Shown in pieces: positions 9,381-18,348 of a stretch of DNA of 48,201 nt; position 1 is the first letter of the stretch; each line of letters opens with the position of its first letter. Location of the stretch: the NCBI GenBank assembly GCA_903884655.1, contig CAISFO010000046.1, positions 1-48,201 on the forward strand, written 5' to 3'. Source of the stretch: an uncultured Holophagaceae bacterium (lineage in GTDB: Bacteria > Acidobacteriota > Holophagae > Holophagales > Holophagaceae). A program made the position numbers and the translations under genes. The notes beneath the pieces were generated by a model. The model made no database searches. It was given only the letters and a program-made list of their open reading frames with translations, and was not told the DNA's origin.

Positions 9381-10907
9381 ATGATCCACCGCAACGCACG
9401 ATCCCTTGCCGTGGCCTCGATGGCCGTGGCGGTCCTGAGCGCCCAGACCATTCCCGTCCAGGAGCACACCCTGTCCAACGGCATGCGCGTGCTGCTGGTA
9501 GAGCGGCACGACGAGCCCACCATCGCGGCGGGCTGGGTGGCCCGGGTGGGCAGCGCCAACGAGCACCCCGGCATGACCGGCATCGCCCATCTCTTCGAGC
9601 ACATGATGTTCAAGGGGACCCTCACCATCGGCACCCGCGACGCCAGGCGTGACGCGGAGCTGAACGTGGCCCAGGACCAGGTCCAGGTCCAGATCCGGCA
9701 GGAGCTGGATGTCCTGCGGGAGAAGCAGCGCCGGGGCGAGATCGCCGACCTGATGGATCCCAAGGCCCGGACGCCCCGGCTGCAGCGGCTGCTGGGCGAG
9801 TTCGACGGGCTGGTGAAGGAACAGCGCGCCCTGATCGTCAAGGACGAGCTGGACAAGCTCTACAAGCAGGCAGGTGCCCGGGGCATGAACGCCAACACGA
9901 CTTCGGACCGGACCTTCTACCACATCGATGTGCCGGCCAATAAGCTGGAGCTCTGGGCCTGGCTGGAGTCGGACCGCCTGAAGAACGCCGTCTTCCGGGA
10001 ATTCTACTCCGAGCGGGATGTGGTGCTGGAGGAGCGTCGCCTGCGCACGGACGCCACGCCCACCGGCAAGGCCTTCGAAGCCTTCCAGGCCCTGCTGTGG
10101 AAGGCCGTTCCGTACACCTGGCCCGTCATCGGCTGGATCAGCGACATCACTCAGCTGAACCGGGAACAGGCCAACGCCTTCTTCGCCACCTATTACGCCC
10201 CCAACAACCTGACTGCGATCCTGGTGGGCGATTTCCAGAGTGCCGAGGCGTTGCCCCTGCTGGAGCGCTACTTCGGCCGCATCCCAGCCAATCCGAAGGG
10301 CGTGCCCCAGGTCATCACGCAGGAGCCACCCCAGATCGCCGAGCAGCGCATGAGCGTCGAAGTGGAGGCCAACCCCATGCTGGTGGCCGCCTACAAGGCC
10401 GTACCCGGGGTGCACAAGGACGCTGCGGCGCTGGATGTGCTGGGCGCGGTGCTGAATGGCCAGTCAGGGCGTCTGCACAAATCACTGGTGCTCAACCAGA
10501 AACTGGCCACCTCAGCTGGAGCCGAGCTGAACGGCATGAAGTTCGGCGGCATCTTCTACCTCGAGGCCATGCCTGTGCCGGAGCGCCAGCCTGAGGATGT
10601 GGAGCCTGCGCTCTATGCCGAGGTGGAGAAGCTGGCTCGGGAGGGCGTGTCGGAGCATGAGCTCCAGAAGGTGAAAAACCAGGTCCAGGCCGAGGCCTTC
10701 ACGCGCATGGAGAACACAGGCAGACTCCGTGACGCCCTGGCCGAGGCCGAGGGGGCCGGCACGTACCGGGATTACCTGGAGGAGACGGCCCGTCTACAGG
10801 CCGTGACCAACGAGGACGTCCAGCGGGTCGCCCGGACCTACTTCACCAAGGAAAACCGCAACGTGATGCTGGTGCACCGCAAGGCTACGCCGCAGGGGGG
10901 CAAGTGA
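9381..10907 (+). CDS. M16-family zinc metallopeptidase, catalytic subunit
   Basis: A 508-residue insulinase/pitrilysin-like peptidase with an N-terminal signal sequence (cleavage likely after residues 20-22). The inverted zinc motif HLFEH is at residues 70-74, and the third ligand is probably in SERDVVLEERRL near residue 215. Between them is an unusually long charged helical insertion (roughly residues 85-160), which pushes the third ligand farther away than in the classical family. The second half is the M16_C fold. It overlaps the next gene by one base at the stop/start, and the two probably form a heterodimer acting in the periplasm. Confidence 0.9.
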   Translation: MIHRNARSLAVASMAVAVLSAQTIPVQEHTLSNGMRVLLVERHDEPTIAAGWVARVGSANEHPGMTGIAHLFEHMMFKGTLTIGTRDARRDAELNVAQDQVQVQIRQELDVLREKQRRGEIADLMDPKARTPRLQRLLGEFDGLVKEQRALIVKDELDKLYKQAGARGMNANTTSDRTFYHIDVPANKLELWAWLESDRLKNAVFREFYSERDVVLEERRLRTDATPTGKAFEAFQALLWKAVPYTWPVIGWISDITQLNREQANAFFATYYAPNNLTAILVGDFQSAEALPLLERYFGRIPANPKGVPQVITQEPPQIAEQRMSVEVEANPMLVAAYKAVPGVHKDAAALDVLGAVLNGQSGRLHKSLVLNQKLATSAGAELNGMKFGGIFYLEAMPVPERQPEDVEPALYAEVEKLAREGVSEHELQKVKNQVQAEAFTRMENTGRLRDALAEAEGAGTYRDYLEETARLQAVTNEDVQRVARTYFTKENRNVMLVHRKATPQGGK

Positions 10908-12385
10908 TGTTCAAGGGTATCTTCCTCGGCCTGCTCGCCACTGGCGCGATGCTAAGCAGTCAGCCCATTCCGGCGCGGCCGGAGCAGCTCAGCTTCCCGC
11001 CCCTCACCTTCGCCGCCCCGCGCACGAAGGACTACGTGGCCACCCTGAAGAATGGCATCCAGGTCTATCTCGCGGCGGATCCCCAGGGGGTGCCCTTCGT
11101 GCGCCTGAAGGTGCTGATCAAGGGCGGCCGGTACCTGGAGCCCAAGGGCAAGGCGGGCCTCGCCGAGCTCACCGGCTCCCAGTGGCGCCTGGGCGGCACG
11201 CTGAAGACCCCGGCGGAACAGCTCGATGAACGCCTCGAATTCCTGGCGGGCAGCATCAGCAGCGGGTTGGGCGACACCAGCGGCAGCCTGGACCTGCAGG
11301 TCATGGAGAAGGACTTGAAAGAGGGCCTCGATCTGTTCATGCAGGTGCTGCTCGAGCCCGCCTTCGCCGAGGACCGGCTGGTCCTCGCCAAGCAGAATGC
11401 CCTGCGGTCCCTCCAGGCCCGGAATGACCAGGTCCCCGCCATCGCCGGCTACCAGATGGGCTACCTGCTCAACGGCGAGGGGCACTTCACTACCGCGCAC
11501 ATGACCGCCGCCAGCCTGGCGGCCATCACCCGGGAGGACCTGCGGGCCTTCCAGAAGCGGGTGCTCCACCCCGCCAATCTGGTGGTCGCCGTGTCGGGCC
11601 GCTTCGAGAAGGAGGCCATGCTGGCCCTGCTGAACCGCACCCTGGGCGCCCTTCAGCCGGCCAGGGAAGCCCAGGCGAGCCCGAAGGTCCCAGTGCCAGA
11701 TGGGGTCCGCACTCCCGGCATCTATGTGGTGGACAAGGACGTGCCCCAGAGCATGGTGCAGCTGGCCATCCCCGGCCTGCGGCGCACGGATCCGGACTGG
11801 CACGCGGTGGTGGTGATGAACCAGATCCTGGGCGGGAGTGGCTTCACCAGCCGCCTGATGAAGAAGCTGCGCTCGGACGAGGGCCTGACCTACGGCGTGG
11901 GCACCGGCTTCAGTCCGGGGACCTACTGGAAGGGGGACTTCACCTGCAGCCTGCAGACCAAGAACCGCTCCGTGGCCTACGCCCTGGACCTGATCCTCAA
12001 GGACATCGACCGGATCAAGCGCGAGCCCGTGTCCGACGAAGAACTGAAGGTCATCCAGGACGGCATCGTCCTCGCCTTCCCCTCGGACTGGTCCAACCGG
12101 CAGGCCGTGGCCACCCGGTTCGCCAGCGAGCAGCTCGCGGGGTGGCCCGTGGACTGGTGGGCGGACTACCGGGAGAAGATCCAGGCGGTCACGAAGGCCG
12201 AGGTCCAGCGCGTGGCCCAGACATACCTGGATGCGAACCGGGCCGTGATCCTCGTGGTGGGCAAGGCCGGCGAGGCCGAGGCCGGGGATGAAAAGGACCA
12301 CCCGGGCCTGCTCAAGGACGTGACAAAGCTGCCCCTCAAACGCCTGCCCCTGCGGGACCCCCTCACCCTTCAGCCACTCCCCTAG
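10907..12385 (+). CDS. M16-family peptidase homologue without zinc site
   Basis: A 492-residue partner of the preceding peptidase. A signal peptide (MFKGIFLGLLATGAMLSSQ) is followed by the two M16 folds. At the position of HxxEH the sequence is GLAELTGSQW, so no zinc can be bound. The C-terminal domain has the usual RTDPDWHAVVVMNQILGGSGFTSRLM stretch with the substrate-gripping region LRSDEGLTYGVG. Active/inactive pairs of this kind are common in bacteria. The ATG overlaps the upstream stop (TGATG); a GTG three bases earlier is also possible. Confidence 0.88.
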   Translation: MFKGIFLGLLATGAMLSSQPIPARPEQLSFPPLTFAAPRTKDYVATLKNGIQVYLAADPQGVPFVRLKVLIKGGRYLEPKGKAGLAELTGSQWRLGGTLKTPAEQLDERLEFLAGSISSGLGDTSGSLDLQVMEKDLKEGLDLFMQVLLEPAFAEDRLVLAKQNALRSLQARNDQVPAIAGYQMGYLLNGEGHFTTAHMTAASLAAITREDLRAFQKRVLHPANLVVAVSGRFEKEAMLALLNRTLGALQPAREAQASPKVPVPDGVRTPGIYVVDKDVPQSMVQLAIPGLRRTDPDWHAVVVMNQILGGSGFTSRLMKKLRSDEGLTYGVGTGFSPGTYWKGDFTCSLQTKNRSVAYALDLILKDIDRIKREPVSDEELKVIQDGIVLAFPSDWSNRQAVATRFASEQLAGWPVDWWADYREKIQAVTKAEVQRVAQTYLDANRAVILVVGKAGEAEAGDEKDHPGLLKDVTKLPLKRLPLRDPLTLQPLP

Positions 12386-12406
12386 GCGGGTTCCAGGGGG
12401 CGGCTG

Positions 12407-13636
12407 CTAGGCGTGGGCACTCGATGGCACCCGGCCCGACCGGCGCTTCCAGCCGGCGGCGATCTCCCGCACGCCCTCGATGGCGGCGTCGATGTGCGCC
12501 TCGTGGTTGAAGGGGCCGATGCCGAAGCGGACGGCGCCATGGAGGGCGGCCGTGCCCAGGTGCTCGTGCACCATGGGCGTGCAGTGCAGCCCGGTGCGGC
12601 AGGCGATGTTGTGGTCCACGTCCAGCATGGTGCCCACGTCGGCCGCCTCCATCCCCTCGATGTTGAAGGAGAGCACGCTGATGCGCTCCCGGCCCGGGAG
12701 GTCCTCGGCGCAGTAGAGCTTCACGCCGTCGATCTCCCGCAGGCCATCCCGCAGCTTCGTCCACAGGGCCATCTCGTGCCGGTGGATGGCGGGGATCCCC
12801 AGCTGGTTCACCCACTGCACCCCGGCATGCAGGCCCGCGATGCCCGGCAGATTCGGGGTGCCGTACTCCATGCGGTAGGGGTACTCGTCGAGGTGCTCCC
12901 GCTGGAGGCTTTTCACGCCCGTGCCCCCGGCCCGGGTGCGCCGGAGCTCCACGCCTTCGCGGACGTACATGCCGCCGATGCCCATGGGGCCCATGAGGCT
13001 CTTGTGCCCCGTGAAGCAGAGGATGTCGGCGTTCAGCTCATCCACCTTCACGGGTACCATGCCCGCGCTCTGGCTCACGTCCAGGATGAAGCGAATGCCC
13101 CGCTCCCGGCAGGCGGCGCCGATACGGGCCACATCCTGCACGGTACCGATCACGTTGGAGGCATGGTTCATGACACAGGCCTTCGTGTCCAGGCGGAAGC
13201 GTCGGATGACCGCGTCGGGATCCACGTAGCCGGTCTCGTCGAAGTCCACCCAGTCCACGGGGCTGCCTTCCTGCTGCAGCTTCCAGAGGGGCCGGAGGGT
13301 GGCGTTGTGCTCCAGGTGGGTGGTCACGACGTGGTCACCGGGGTTGAGGCTGCCCCAGATGGCCAGGTTGAGGGCATCGGTGGAGTTGTAGCCGAACACC
13401 AGCCGATTGGAATCCGTGCCTCCGAAGAATTCGCAGAGCAGGTGGCGCGTGTCGTCCACCAGGGCGCCCGCTTCCAGGCAGAGGTCGAACCCGCTGCGAC
13501 CGGGGTTCACGCCGGCGGAGCGGTAGAAGGTGTCCATGGCGAGATACACCTCCTGGGGCTTGGGGAAGGAGGTGGCCCCGTTGTCGAGGTAGATGAGCTT
13601 CACTTCGGGGGGGATCGGGAGATTGAGAAGGGTCAT
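12407..13636 (-). CDS. Cysteine desulfurase-type aminotransferase class V
   Basis: PLP enzyme of 409 residues resembling SufS/CsdA-type cysteine desulfurases, which take sulfur from L-cysteine as a persulfide. It shows YLDNGATSFPKP near the start, the PLP-binding region LEHNA, and DVSQSAG. The Schiff-base lysine is K212 (FTGHKSLMGPMG) and the likely catalytic cysteine is C352 (CRTGLHCTP). It is the last gene of the dsrC-dsrM-dsrK operon; its ATG overlaps the dsrK stop (ATGA), so translation is probably coupled. No SufBCD or IscU genes are near, which suggests persulfide delivery to DsrC rather than cluster building (inference). Confidence 0.9.
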   Translation of the reverse strand: MTLLNLPIPPEVKLIYLDNGATSFPKPQEVYLAMDTFYRSAGVNPGRSGFDLCLEAGALVDDTRHLLCEFFGGTDSNRLVFGYNSTDALNLAIWGSLNPGDHVVTTHLEHNATLRPLWKLQQEGSPVDWVDFDETGYVDPDAVIRRFRLDTKACVMNHASNVIGTVQDVARIGAACRERGIRFILDVSQSAGMVPVKVDELNADILCFTGHKSLMGPMGIGGMYVREGVELRRTRAGGTGVKSLQREHLDEYPYRMEYGTPNLPGIAGLHAGVQWVNQLGIPAIHRHEMALWTKLRDGLREIDGVKLYCAEDLPGRERISVLSFNIEGMEAADVGTMLDVDHNIACRTGLHCTPMVHEHLGTAALHGAVRFGIGPFNHEAHIDAAIEGVREIAAGWKRRSGRVPSSAHA

Positions 13637-14976
13637 GGCAGGACCTCCGCGGAATGGGGCGTGATGAGGGCGGCCGCGACGAGTTCCGCCACGGTCTTGA
13701 CCTGGACCTTCAGCTGATATTCCTTGTTCAGCTCGCCGAGCTGGTCGATGCAGTTGTGGCAGGGGGCCGCGACCACCTTCGCCCCTGTGGCCTGGATCTG
13801 CCGGGCCTTCACGCCGCCGGCCTTGAGCCGCCGGTCCCGGTACTGCGACATGGCCAGCTGGCCGCCGCCGCCACCGCAGCAGTAGTTCTCCACGCCGTGG
13901 GGGGCCATTTCGACAAAGTGGGCCACGGCCTTCCGCAACACCCGGCGCTGGGGTTCCAAAATGCCGCCGTGCCGCACCAGGTTGCAGGGATCATGGAGCG
14001 TGACAGGCAGGGGGTTGCGGGAGGGATCCACCTGGAGGCGGCCTTCCGCCAGGTACTGGTCCATGAGCTCCAGGATGCTCACCACCGGGAACGGGAAGGC
14101 TTTCTTCAGCCACTCCGGGCCCATCCACCGGGCGCTCTGGTAGCCGTGGCCGCATTCGCCGATGACCAGCACCTCGCAGCCCAGCCTCGTCATCGCATCG
14201 CTGAGGTGGGTCACGATGGCCGCGGCCTGGTCATCCTCGCAGGTGAAGAGGGCGTAGTTGGTGAGATCCCAGCCCCCATCGCTGGCCAGGGTCCAGTCCT
14301 CGCCCGCCGCCCAGAAGACCTTGGCGCTGGCCTGCAGGGACAACGGGAAGAACTTCGCCTCCCGGGGATTCACCGTGAAGAGGCAGCGGGCGCCCTGCTT
14401 GTCGAGGGGGATCCGGGCCTCCGGATCGCCGGTTTCCGCCTGCAATTCCTCTTCCATCCACTGGACGGTCTCGACCCACTCGTCGCGTTCGATGGCCATG
14501 TTGTTGCCGTGGACCAGGCTGTTGGCCACGCTGGCCTGGAGGTCCTCGGGCACCAGCCTCATGGCACCGAGGGCCTTCCTGGCCGCCCGGAACAGGGTGG
14601 GCAGGGGGATGCCGATGGTGCAGTTGATGGAGCAGCGACCGCAGAGGGAGCAGCGCCCGAAGGCCGCGTCCACCCAGGCCCGGGCCATGTCCTTGTCGAA
14701 ACGCTTCGCGCCCACCAGTCCAGGCGCCAGCCTGCCCATGGTGGTGAAGTGGCCCCGGAAGACGGCGGCAATCTGGTCCAGCTTCCGGGCCGGCATGTTC
14801 TCCAGCGCGGGCTCGGCCCGGTGGTAGTGGCAGCTGTCCGCGCAGAGGCCGCAACGGACGCAGGCGCTCAGGTAGCTCACCTCGGCGTCCCTGAGGCTCT
14901 GATGGAAGACCTCCAGCCCCCGGGCGAAATCCTGCGGGGTGAGGGCCTCCAGCTTCGGCTCGAGATCAGTGGACAT
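13633..14976 (-). CDS. DsrK/HdrD-like iron-sulfur disulfide reductase subunit
   Basis: A 447-residue cytoplasmic iron-sulfur protein. Two ferredoxin-type clusters are bound by C39-C42-C45-C49 (CVRCGLCADSC) and C109-C112-C115-C119 (CSLCGRCSINC). The C-terminal half has a CCG domain with C331 (HDPCNLVRHGG), C366-C367 (YCCGGGGG), and C406/C409 (APCHNC), the site that holds the special cluster for disulfide chemistry in HdrB/HdrD/DsrK. The first CCG half is degenerate (FTCEDDQ, GECGHG). The start MSTDLEPKLE follows GGGAG and overlaps dsrM by 11 bases. With DsrM and DsrC next to it, the likely job is redox cycling of the DsrC trisulfide or disulfide with electrons from or to menaquinone. Confidence 0.88.
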   Translation of the reverse strand: MSTDLEPKLEALTPQDFARGLEVFHQSLRDAEVSYLSACVRCGLCADSCHYHRAEPALENMPARKLDQIAAVFRGHFTTMGRLAPGLVGAKRFDKDMARAWVDAAFGRCSLCGRCSINCTIGIPLPTLFRAARKALGAMRLVPEDLQASVANSLVHGNNMAIERDEWVETVQWMEEELQAETGDPEARIPLDKQGARCLFTVNPREAKFFPLSLQASAKVFWAAGEDWTLASDGGWDLTNYALFTCEDDQAAAIVTHLSDAMTRLGCEVLVIGECGHGYQSARWMGPEWLKKAFPFPVVSILELMDQYLAEGRLQVDPSRNPLPVTLHDPCNLVRHGGILEPQRRVLRKAVAHFVEMAPHGVENYCCGGGGGQLAMSQYRDRRLKAGGVKARQIQATGAKVVAAPCHNCIDQLGELNKEYQLKVQVKTVAELVAAALITPHSAEVLP

Positions 14977-15580
14977 GGCTGCTCCCGGGCGGGAAGACAC
15001 CCCGGCGGCCGAAGAAGGCCCCCAGGTTTCTCCGGGCCAGGAAGAAGAACAGACAGTGGCGGATCTTCCCGAGGGGCGCGTAGAACAGCAGGAGAGCGGC
15101 ACTCAGCAGCCAGGTGGTGCCTCCGAGGAGCGCCAGGCCCACGAAGGCCGTGGCCAGCAGGTTCGACAGGAAGTCATCGGGATGGGAGAGGCCGCGCAAC
15201 TCCGACTGCAGCATGCGCTTCAGGAGGAGGCCGGTGCCTCCCATGGTGCCAAGGATGAGGGGCACTCGGCACAGCCACCGGAGCGAGGCAGGGAGCGGGA
15301 CGCCGCAGAGGGTCGCCACCAGAAGGCCCAGGGCCGTGAAGATCCCCGCGTGGTAGGCCAGGCCCGCCAGGTAGGAAGGCAAGTGCTCGCGGACGCTCTC
15401 CTTGGCGCCCGGGCTCATGGCCCCGGTGAAGGCGTAGCGCACACCCACGGCCGGATCGCCCGCGGCGGGCGCGTGGAGCACCCGCACGCCGTAGGCGCTC
15501 GCCTGCCTGCGGAGCAGGGCCAGGCCCAGCGCGGAGCAGGCGGCTGCGGCCACGACACTGACTTCAAGGGGACTGAGCAT
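14966..15580 (-). CDS. DsrM/NarI-like membrane cytochrome b subunit
   Basis: A 204-residue membrane protein with about five hydrophobic segments, of the nitrate-reductase-gamma/DsrM type that carries heme b and exchanges electrons with quinone. Characteristic pieces are EHLPSYLAGLAYHAGIFTALGL, LRGLSHPDDFLSNLLATAF and FYAPLGKIRHCLFFFLARRNLG. Histidines in these segments are heme ligand candidates. It is shorter than full DsrM (about 330) and nearer NarI in length. The start at 15580 is 8 bases after the dsrC stop; the end overlaps dsrK. The product most likely anchors DsrK to the inner membrane. Confidence 0.83.
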   Translation of the reverse strand: MLSPLEVSVVAAAACSALGLALLRRQASAYGVRVLHAPAAGDPAVGVRYAFTGAMSPGAKESVREHLPSYLAGLAYHAGIFTALGLLVATLCGVPLPASLRWLCRVPLILGTMGGTGLLLKRMLQSELRGLSHPDDFLSNLLATAFVGLALLGGTTWLLSAALLLFYAPLGKIRHCLFFFLARRNLGAFFGRRGVFPPGSSHVH

Positions 15581-15588
15581 GGGGCCCC

Positions 15589-15909
15589 CTAGACGCAGCC
15601 GTCGGGCTTGGGCAGGCCCGCCAGCTTGCAGGCGCCCTTGGCGGGGCCGCTGGGGAAGAGGTCGTAGATCTGCTGGAGCCGCAGTCCCGTGTTCTTGCAG
15701 ACCGCGCGGACCATGGGCGCCCCCTGCTTTTCTTCGAAATGGGACCGGATGAAGCGGAGGACCGCCCAGTGCTCGTCGGACAGGGTGTCGAGCCCCTCCT
15801 CCGCCTTGGCCAGGGCCGCGGCGAGCTCCTCGTTCCAGAGGCTCGGATCCAGCAGAAAACCCTCCTCGTTCAGCGCCACCGTCTGTCCATGGAACATCAG
15901 GCTGTTCAT
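15589..15909 (-). CDS. dsrC: DsrC-type sulfur carrier protein
   Basis: A 106-residue protein of the DsrC/TusE/RspA family. Its C-terminal arm, GPAKGACKLAGLPKPDGCV, has both redox cysteines of a true DsrC: C94, and the penultimate C105 ten residues further on. TusE proteins keep only the last one, so this is a DsrC able to form an internal disulfide or trisulfide. The start MNSLMFHGQ follows GGAGGG seven bases upstream; the frame is open further upstream but reads through the operator region. It is first in an operon with a DsrMK-like membrane complex and a cysteine desulfurase. No dsrAB is in the window. Confidence 0.9.
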   Translation of the reverse strand: MNSLMFHGQTVALNEEGFLLDPSLWNEELAAALAKAEEGLDTLSDEHWAVLRFIRSHFEEKQGAPMVRAVCKNTGLRLQQIYDLFPSGPAKGACKLAGLPKPDGCV

Positions 15910-15955
15910 GCACCCTCCAAAGCCGATGCGTCCCTCGGGAATCATCTCGATGGAA

Positions 15956-15986
15956 TTTTGTGTGAGTTGAATGGAGAATTGTGTGC
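15956..15986. promoter_or_regulatory. Direct-repeat operator candidate between dsrC and mocR
   Basis: The 77-base divergent gap holds two copies of TTGTGTG (15958-15964 and 15979-15985), 21 bases apart start to start, i.e. about two helical turns on the same face. MocR regulators are known to bind direct repeats in such divergent gaps, so this is a good candidate for control of both the dsrC operon and the regulator itself. Confidence 0.5.
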
Positions 15987-17354
15987 ATGACAATCTGGCT
16001 GCCGGATCTCGAGCTCGATTCCCGTCCCGCCTACCTGGCGGTGGCTGACGCCATCGCCGCGGCGGTTCGGCGGGGTCAGCTGCGGCCCGGAGACCAGCTC
16101 CCCACCCACCGGGCCCTGGCGGACCTCCTGGGTGTGAACGTCAGCACGGTCACTCGGGCCTACCGGGAGGCCGCCCGGCGCCTCCTGGTGGGGGGCGAGG
16201 TGGGGCGCGGCACCTATGTGCTGGGGCTGGCCTCGGAGGCGGCCCTGTTCGCCTTCAGGCAGCGCCCGGAACGAGGCGTCATCGACCTCTCCTCGAACCG
16301 CCCCCCCGTGGGTCTCGCGGAGGCGGATTTCAAGGAGGGCCTGGCCAGCCTCGGGCCGAACGAATGGGGACGGTTCCTCAACTACCCGAGTCCCGGCGAC
16401 ACCCTGCTCCACCGCCAGGCGGCGGCCACCTGGATGGAGCGCCGGGGGCTGAGGGCCGAGCCTGAGCGCCTCCTCGTGTGCGCGGGCGCCCAGCACGCGG
16501 TGGAGACCGCGCTGGGCCTCCTCGGGGAGCACGGGGACCTGGCCTGCGAATCCCTGGTCTACCCAGGCCTGAAGGCCCTGGCCCGGCAGAGCCAGCGCCG
16601 CCTGCATCCTCTGGCCATGGACGAGGAGGGCGCCCTGCCCTCGGCCCTGGACGCGGCGAGCCGGGCGGGGCAGCGGGTGGTGGTCCTTTCCCCGACCCTC
16701 AACAACCCCACCACCGCGACCATGGGCCTGCAACGCCGGGAGCAGATCGTGGCCATCGCCCGGAAGCGGGACCTGCTCATCGTCGAGGAGGATGTCTACG
16801 GCCTGCTGCCCGAGCATGCCCCGCCGCCCCTGGCGGCCCTGGCGCCGGAGCGGGTGCTCTACGTCACGGGGCTGTCCAAGACGGTGTCACCTGGCCTGCG
16901 CCTGGGCTACCTGGCCCTGCCGCCCAAGCTCGGCGCCCGGGCCCGCGAGGCCGAGCACCACACCACCTGGTACGTCTCGCCCCTCAGCATGGCCCTGGGC
17001 ACGGCCTGGCTGGAGGACGGCACGGCGTGGCGCCGCCTGCTGGCCCAGCGGCGGGAGCTGGCGGCCCGGCACCGGCTCTGCGTGTCAGGCCTGCCGCACC
17101 TCGCCTGGCGGGGGGAAGCCCACTGCCCCCATGTGTGGTTGACGGCGCCGCCGGGAGGACCGGAGCGGTTCACCCGGCGGGCCCTGGAGGCCGGCGTGGT
17201 GGTCGTGCCTGCGGAAGTCTTCGCCGCCACCCGGGGCATCCACGCGCCCGGCATCCGCATTTCCATCGGCGCCGCGCCCGATCGGGCCACGCTCAACGAG
17301 GGCCTGGCCAGGCTGGAGGCCGTGGGAGCGGCGCTGGCGAGTGGGGGCTACTGA
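15987..17354 (+). CDS. MocR-type transcription regulator (GntR helix-turn-helix fused to aminotransferase fold)
   Basis: A 455-residue fusion. Residues about 10-75 are a GntR winged helix (RRGQLRPGDQLPTHRALADLLGVNVSTVTRAYREA), and the rest is an aminotransferase class I fold. The PLP-binding lysine is in the conserved GLSKTVSPGLRLGY, and SPTLNNPTTATM and VEEDVYG are also typical. Such proteins sense PLP with an amino acid and usually act on a divergent neighbour. Here that neighbour is the dsrC operon, which ends in a PLP-dependent cysteine desulfurase, so a cysteine-like effector is plausible (inference). The ATG at 15987 has GGAG ten bases upstream. Confidence 0.9.
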   Translation: MTIWLPDLELDSRPAYLAVADAIAAAVRRGQLRPGDQLPTHRALADLLGVNVSTVTRAYREAARRLLVGGEVGRGTYVLGLASEAALFAFRQRPERGVIDLSSNRPPVGLAEADFKEGLASLGPNEWGRFLNYPSPGDTLLHRQAAATWMERRGLRAEPERLLVCAGAQHAVETALGLLGEHGDLACESLVYPGLKALARQSQRRLHPLAMDEEGALPSALDAASRAGQRVVVLSPTLNNPTTATMGLQRREQIVAIARKRDLLIVEEDVYGLLPEHAPPPLAALAPERVLYVTGLSKTVSPGLRLGYLALPPKLGARAREAEHHTTWYVSPLSMALGTAWLEDGTAWRRLLAQRRELAARHRLCVSGLPHLAWRGEAHCPHVWLTAPPGGPERFTRRALEAGVVVVPAEVFAATRGIHAPGIRISIGAAPDRATLNEGLARLEAVGAALASGGY

Positions 17355-17575
17355 AGGTCCGGTGGCAGATCCGCTTCCCCCCTCGGACGCAGGCGTAACC
17401 CCTTTTCAGAACGCGGGCCCTGCCTCGGCAAAGGGGCTTCAAGAGTTGTCCTGCTTGGCGCAAGCCGAAACCCCTCGCCCCGCCCTACCGCCAAGTCCAG
17501 CCCGTGAGATATGCAACTGGGAGGTGTTTACCACCCCGTACACCCATTTGGCTTTCTGGACGGTGGAAGCAGACC

Positions 17576-18325
17576 CTAGAACCGTCGCCCGACACCCATC
17601 CAGACGTTGGGCCCGGTGGAGTCGGTATCCGCGGTCACCGCTGGCGAAGGGGCCAAGGAGCCTGAGGCCGGTACCGAGTGCCTGAGCCGGGACCAGGAGT
17701 AGCTGGCTCCCGCCTCCAGGAACCAGGTGCGCTGCTCGGTGAGAGCCACATCCACACCCGCGCCGACCGTGAGGATCGGGAGCCATCCACGGTTGCTCAC
17801 CTGGAGGGATTCATCCACGAACAGGTTGCGCAGGACGAGGGAGGTTCGATCCTGTTCATAGGCCATGCCGGCCCCCGCGATGAGGAAGGGGACCCAGCGC
17901 CCAGCCCCCCCCAGGGGACGGTACTGGAGCAACGCGAGAAGATCCGCGTACACGGTGTACTTTTGCTCGAAGGTGAGCGCCGCCTGTCCGGCAACCGTAT
18001 CCACGGTGCTCGCCCCGCTGACCTTCCCCCGGGAATAGTCGACCCCGATCCCTACTTTCCACTGGGGACCCAGATCCCTGAACACCTGCATCCCCAGGTT
18101 GAGGTTCGGAATGTCGTCCCAGGTCTTGAAGGTGGCGCCAAAGGTGGTGTTGATGTCCCGAATCTGGCGGTTGGTCTCCGTCTGCTTCGGCCAGCTCTGC
18201 TGGAGGTAGGCCGTCATGGACCAGGGACCAGGGGTCTCGGCTCGGCCCGGGAAGCTGCCCACGAAGAGGCTCATGGCGAGGAGGGCCGGCACGCATGCGT
18301 GCAGGCGGCAGATTGGCATGTTCAT
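17576..18325 (-). CDS. Outer-membrane beta-barrel protein
   Basis: A 249-residue exported protein with signal peptide MNMPICRLHACVPALLAMSLFVG (cleavage near RAE). Alternating amphipathic strands follow (WKVGIGVDYSRG, RWVPFLIAGAGMAYEQ, TWFLEAGASYSWSR), ending in GVGRRF with a terminal Phe, as in barrel proteins. No specific family is recognised. It lies 23 bases after a hybrid sensor kinase in the same direction and is probably co-transcribed with it. The 221 bases between its stop and the MocR gene hold nothing I can name. Confidence 0.75.
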   Translation of the reverse strand: MNMPICRLHACVPALLAMSLFVGSFPGRAETPGPWSMTAYLQQSWPKQTETNRQIRDINTTFGATFKTWDDIPNLNLGMQVFRDLGPQWKVGIGVDYSRGKVSGASTVDTVAGQAALTFEQKYTVYADLLALLQYRPLGGAGRWVPFLIAGAGMAYEQDRTSLVLRNLFVDESLQVSNRGWLPILTVGAGVDVALTEQRTWFLEAGASYSWSRLRHSVPASGSLAPSPAVTADTDSTGPNVWMGVGRRF

Positions 18326-18348
18326 AGCACCACCCGAGAGAGACGCAT

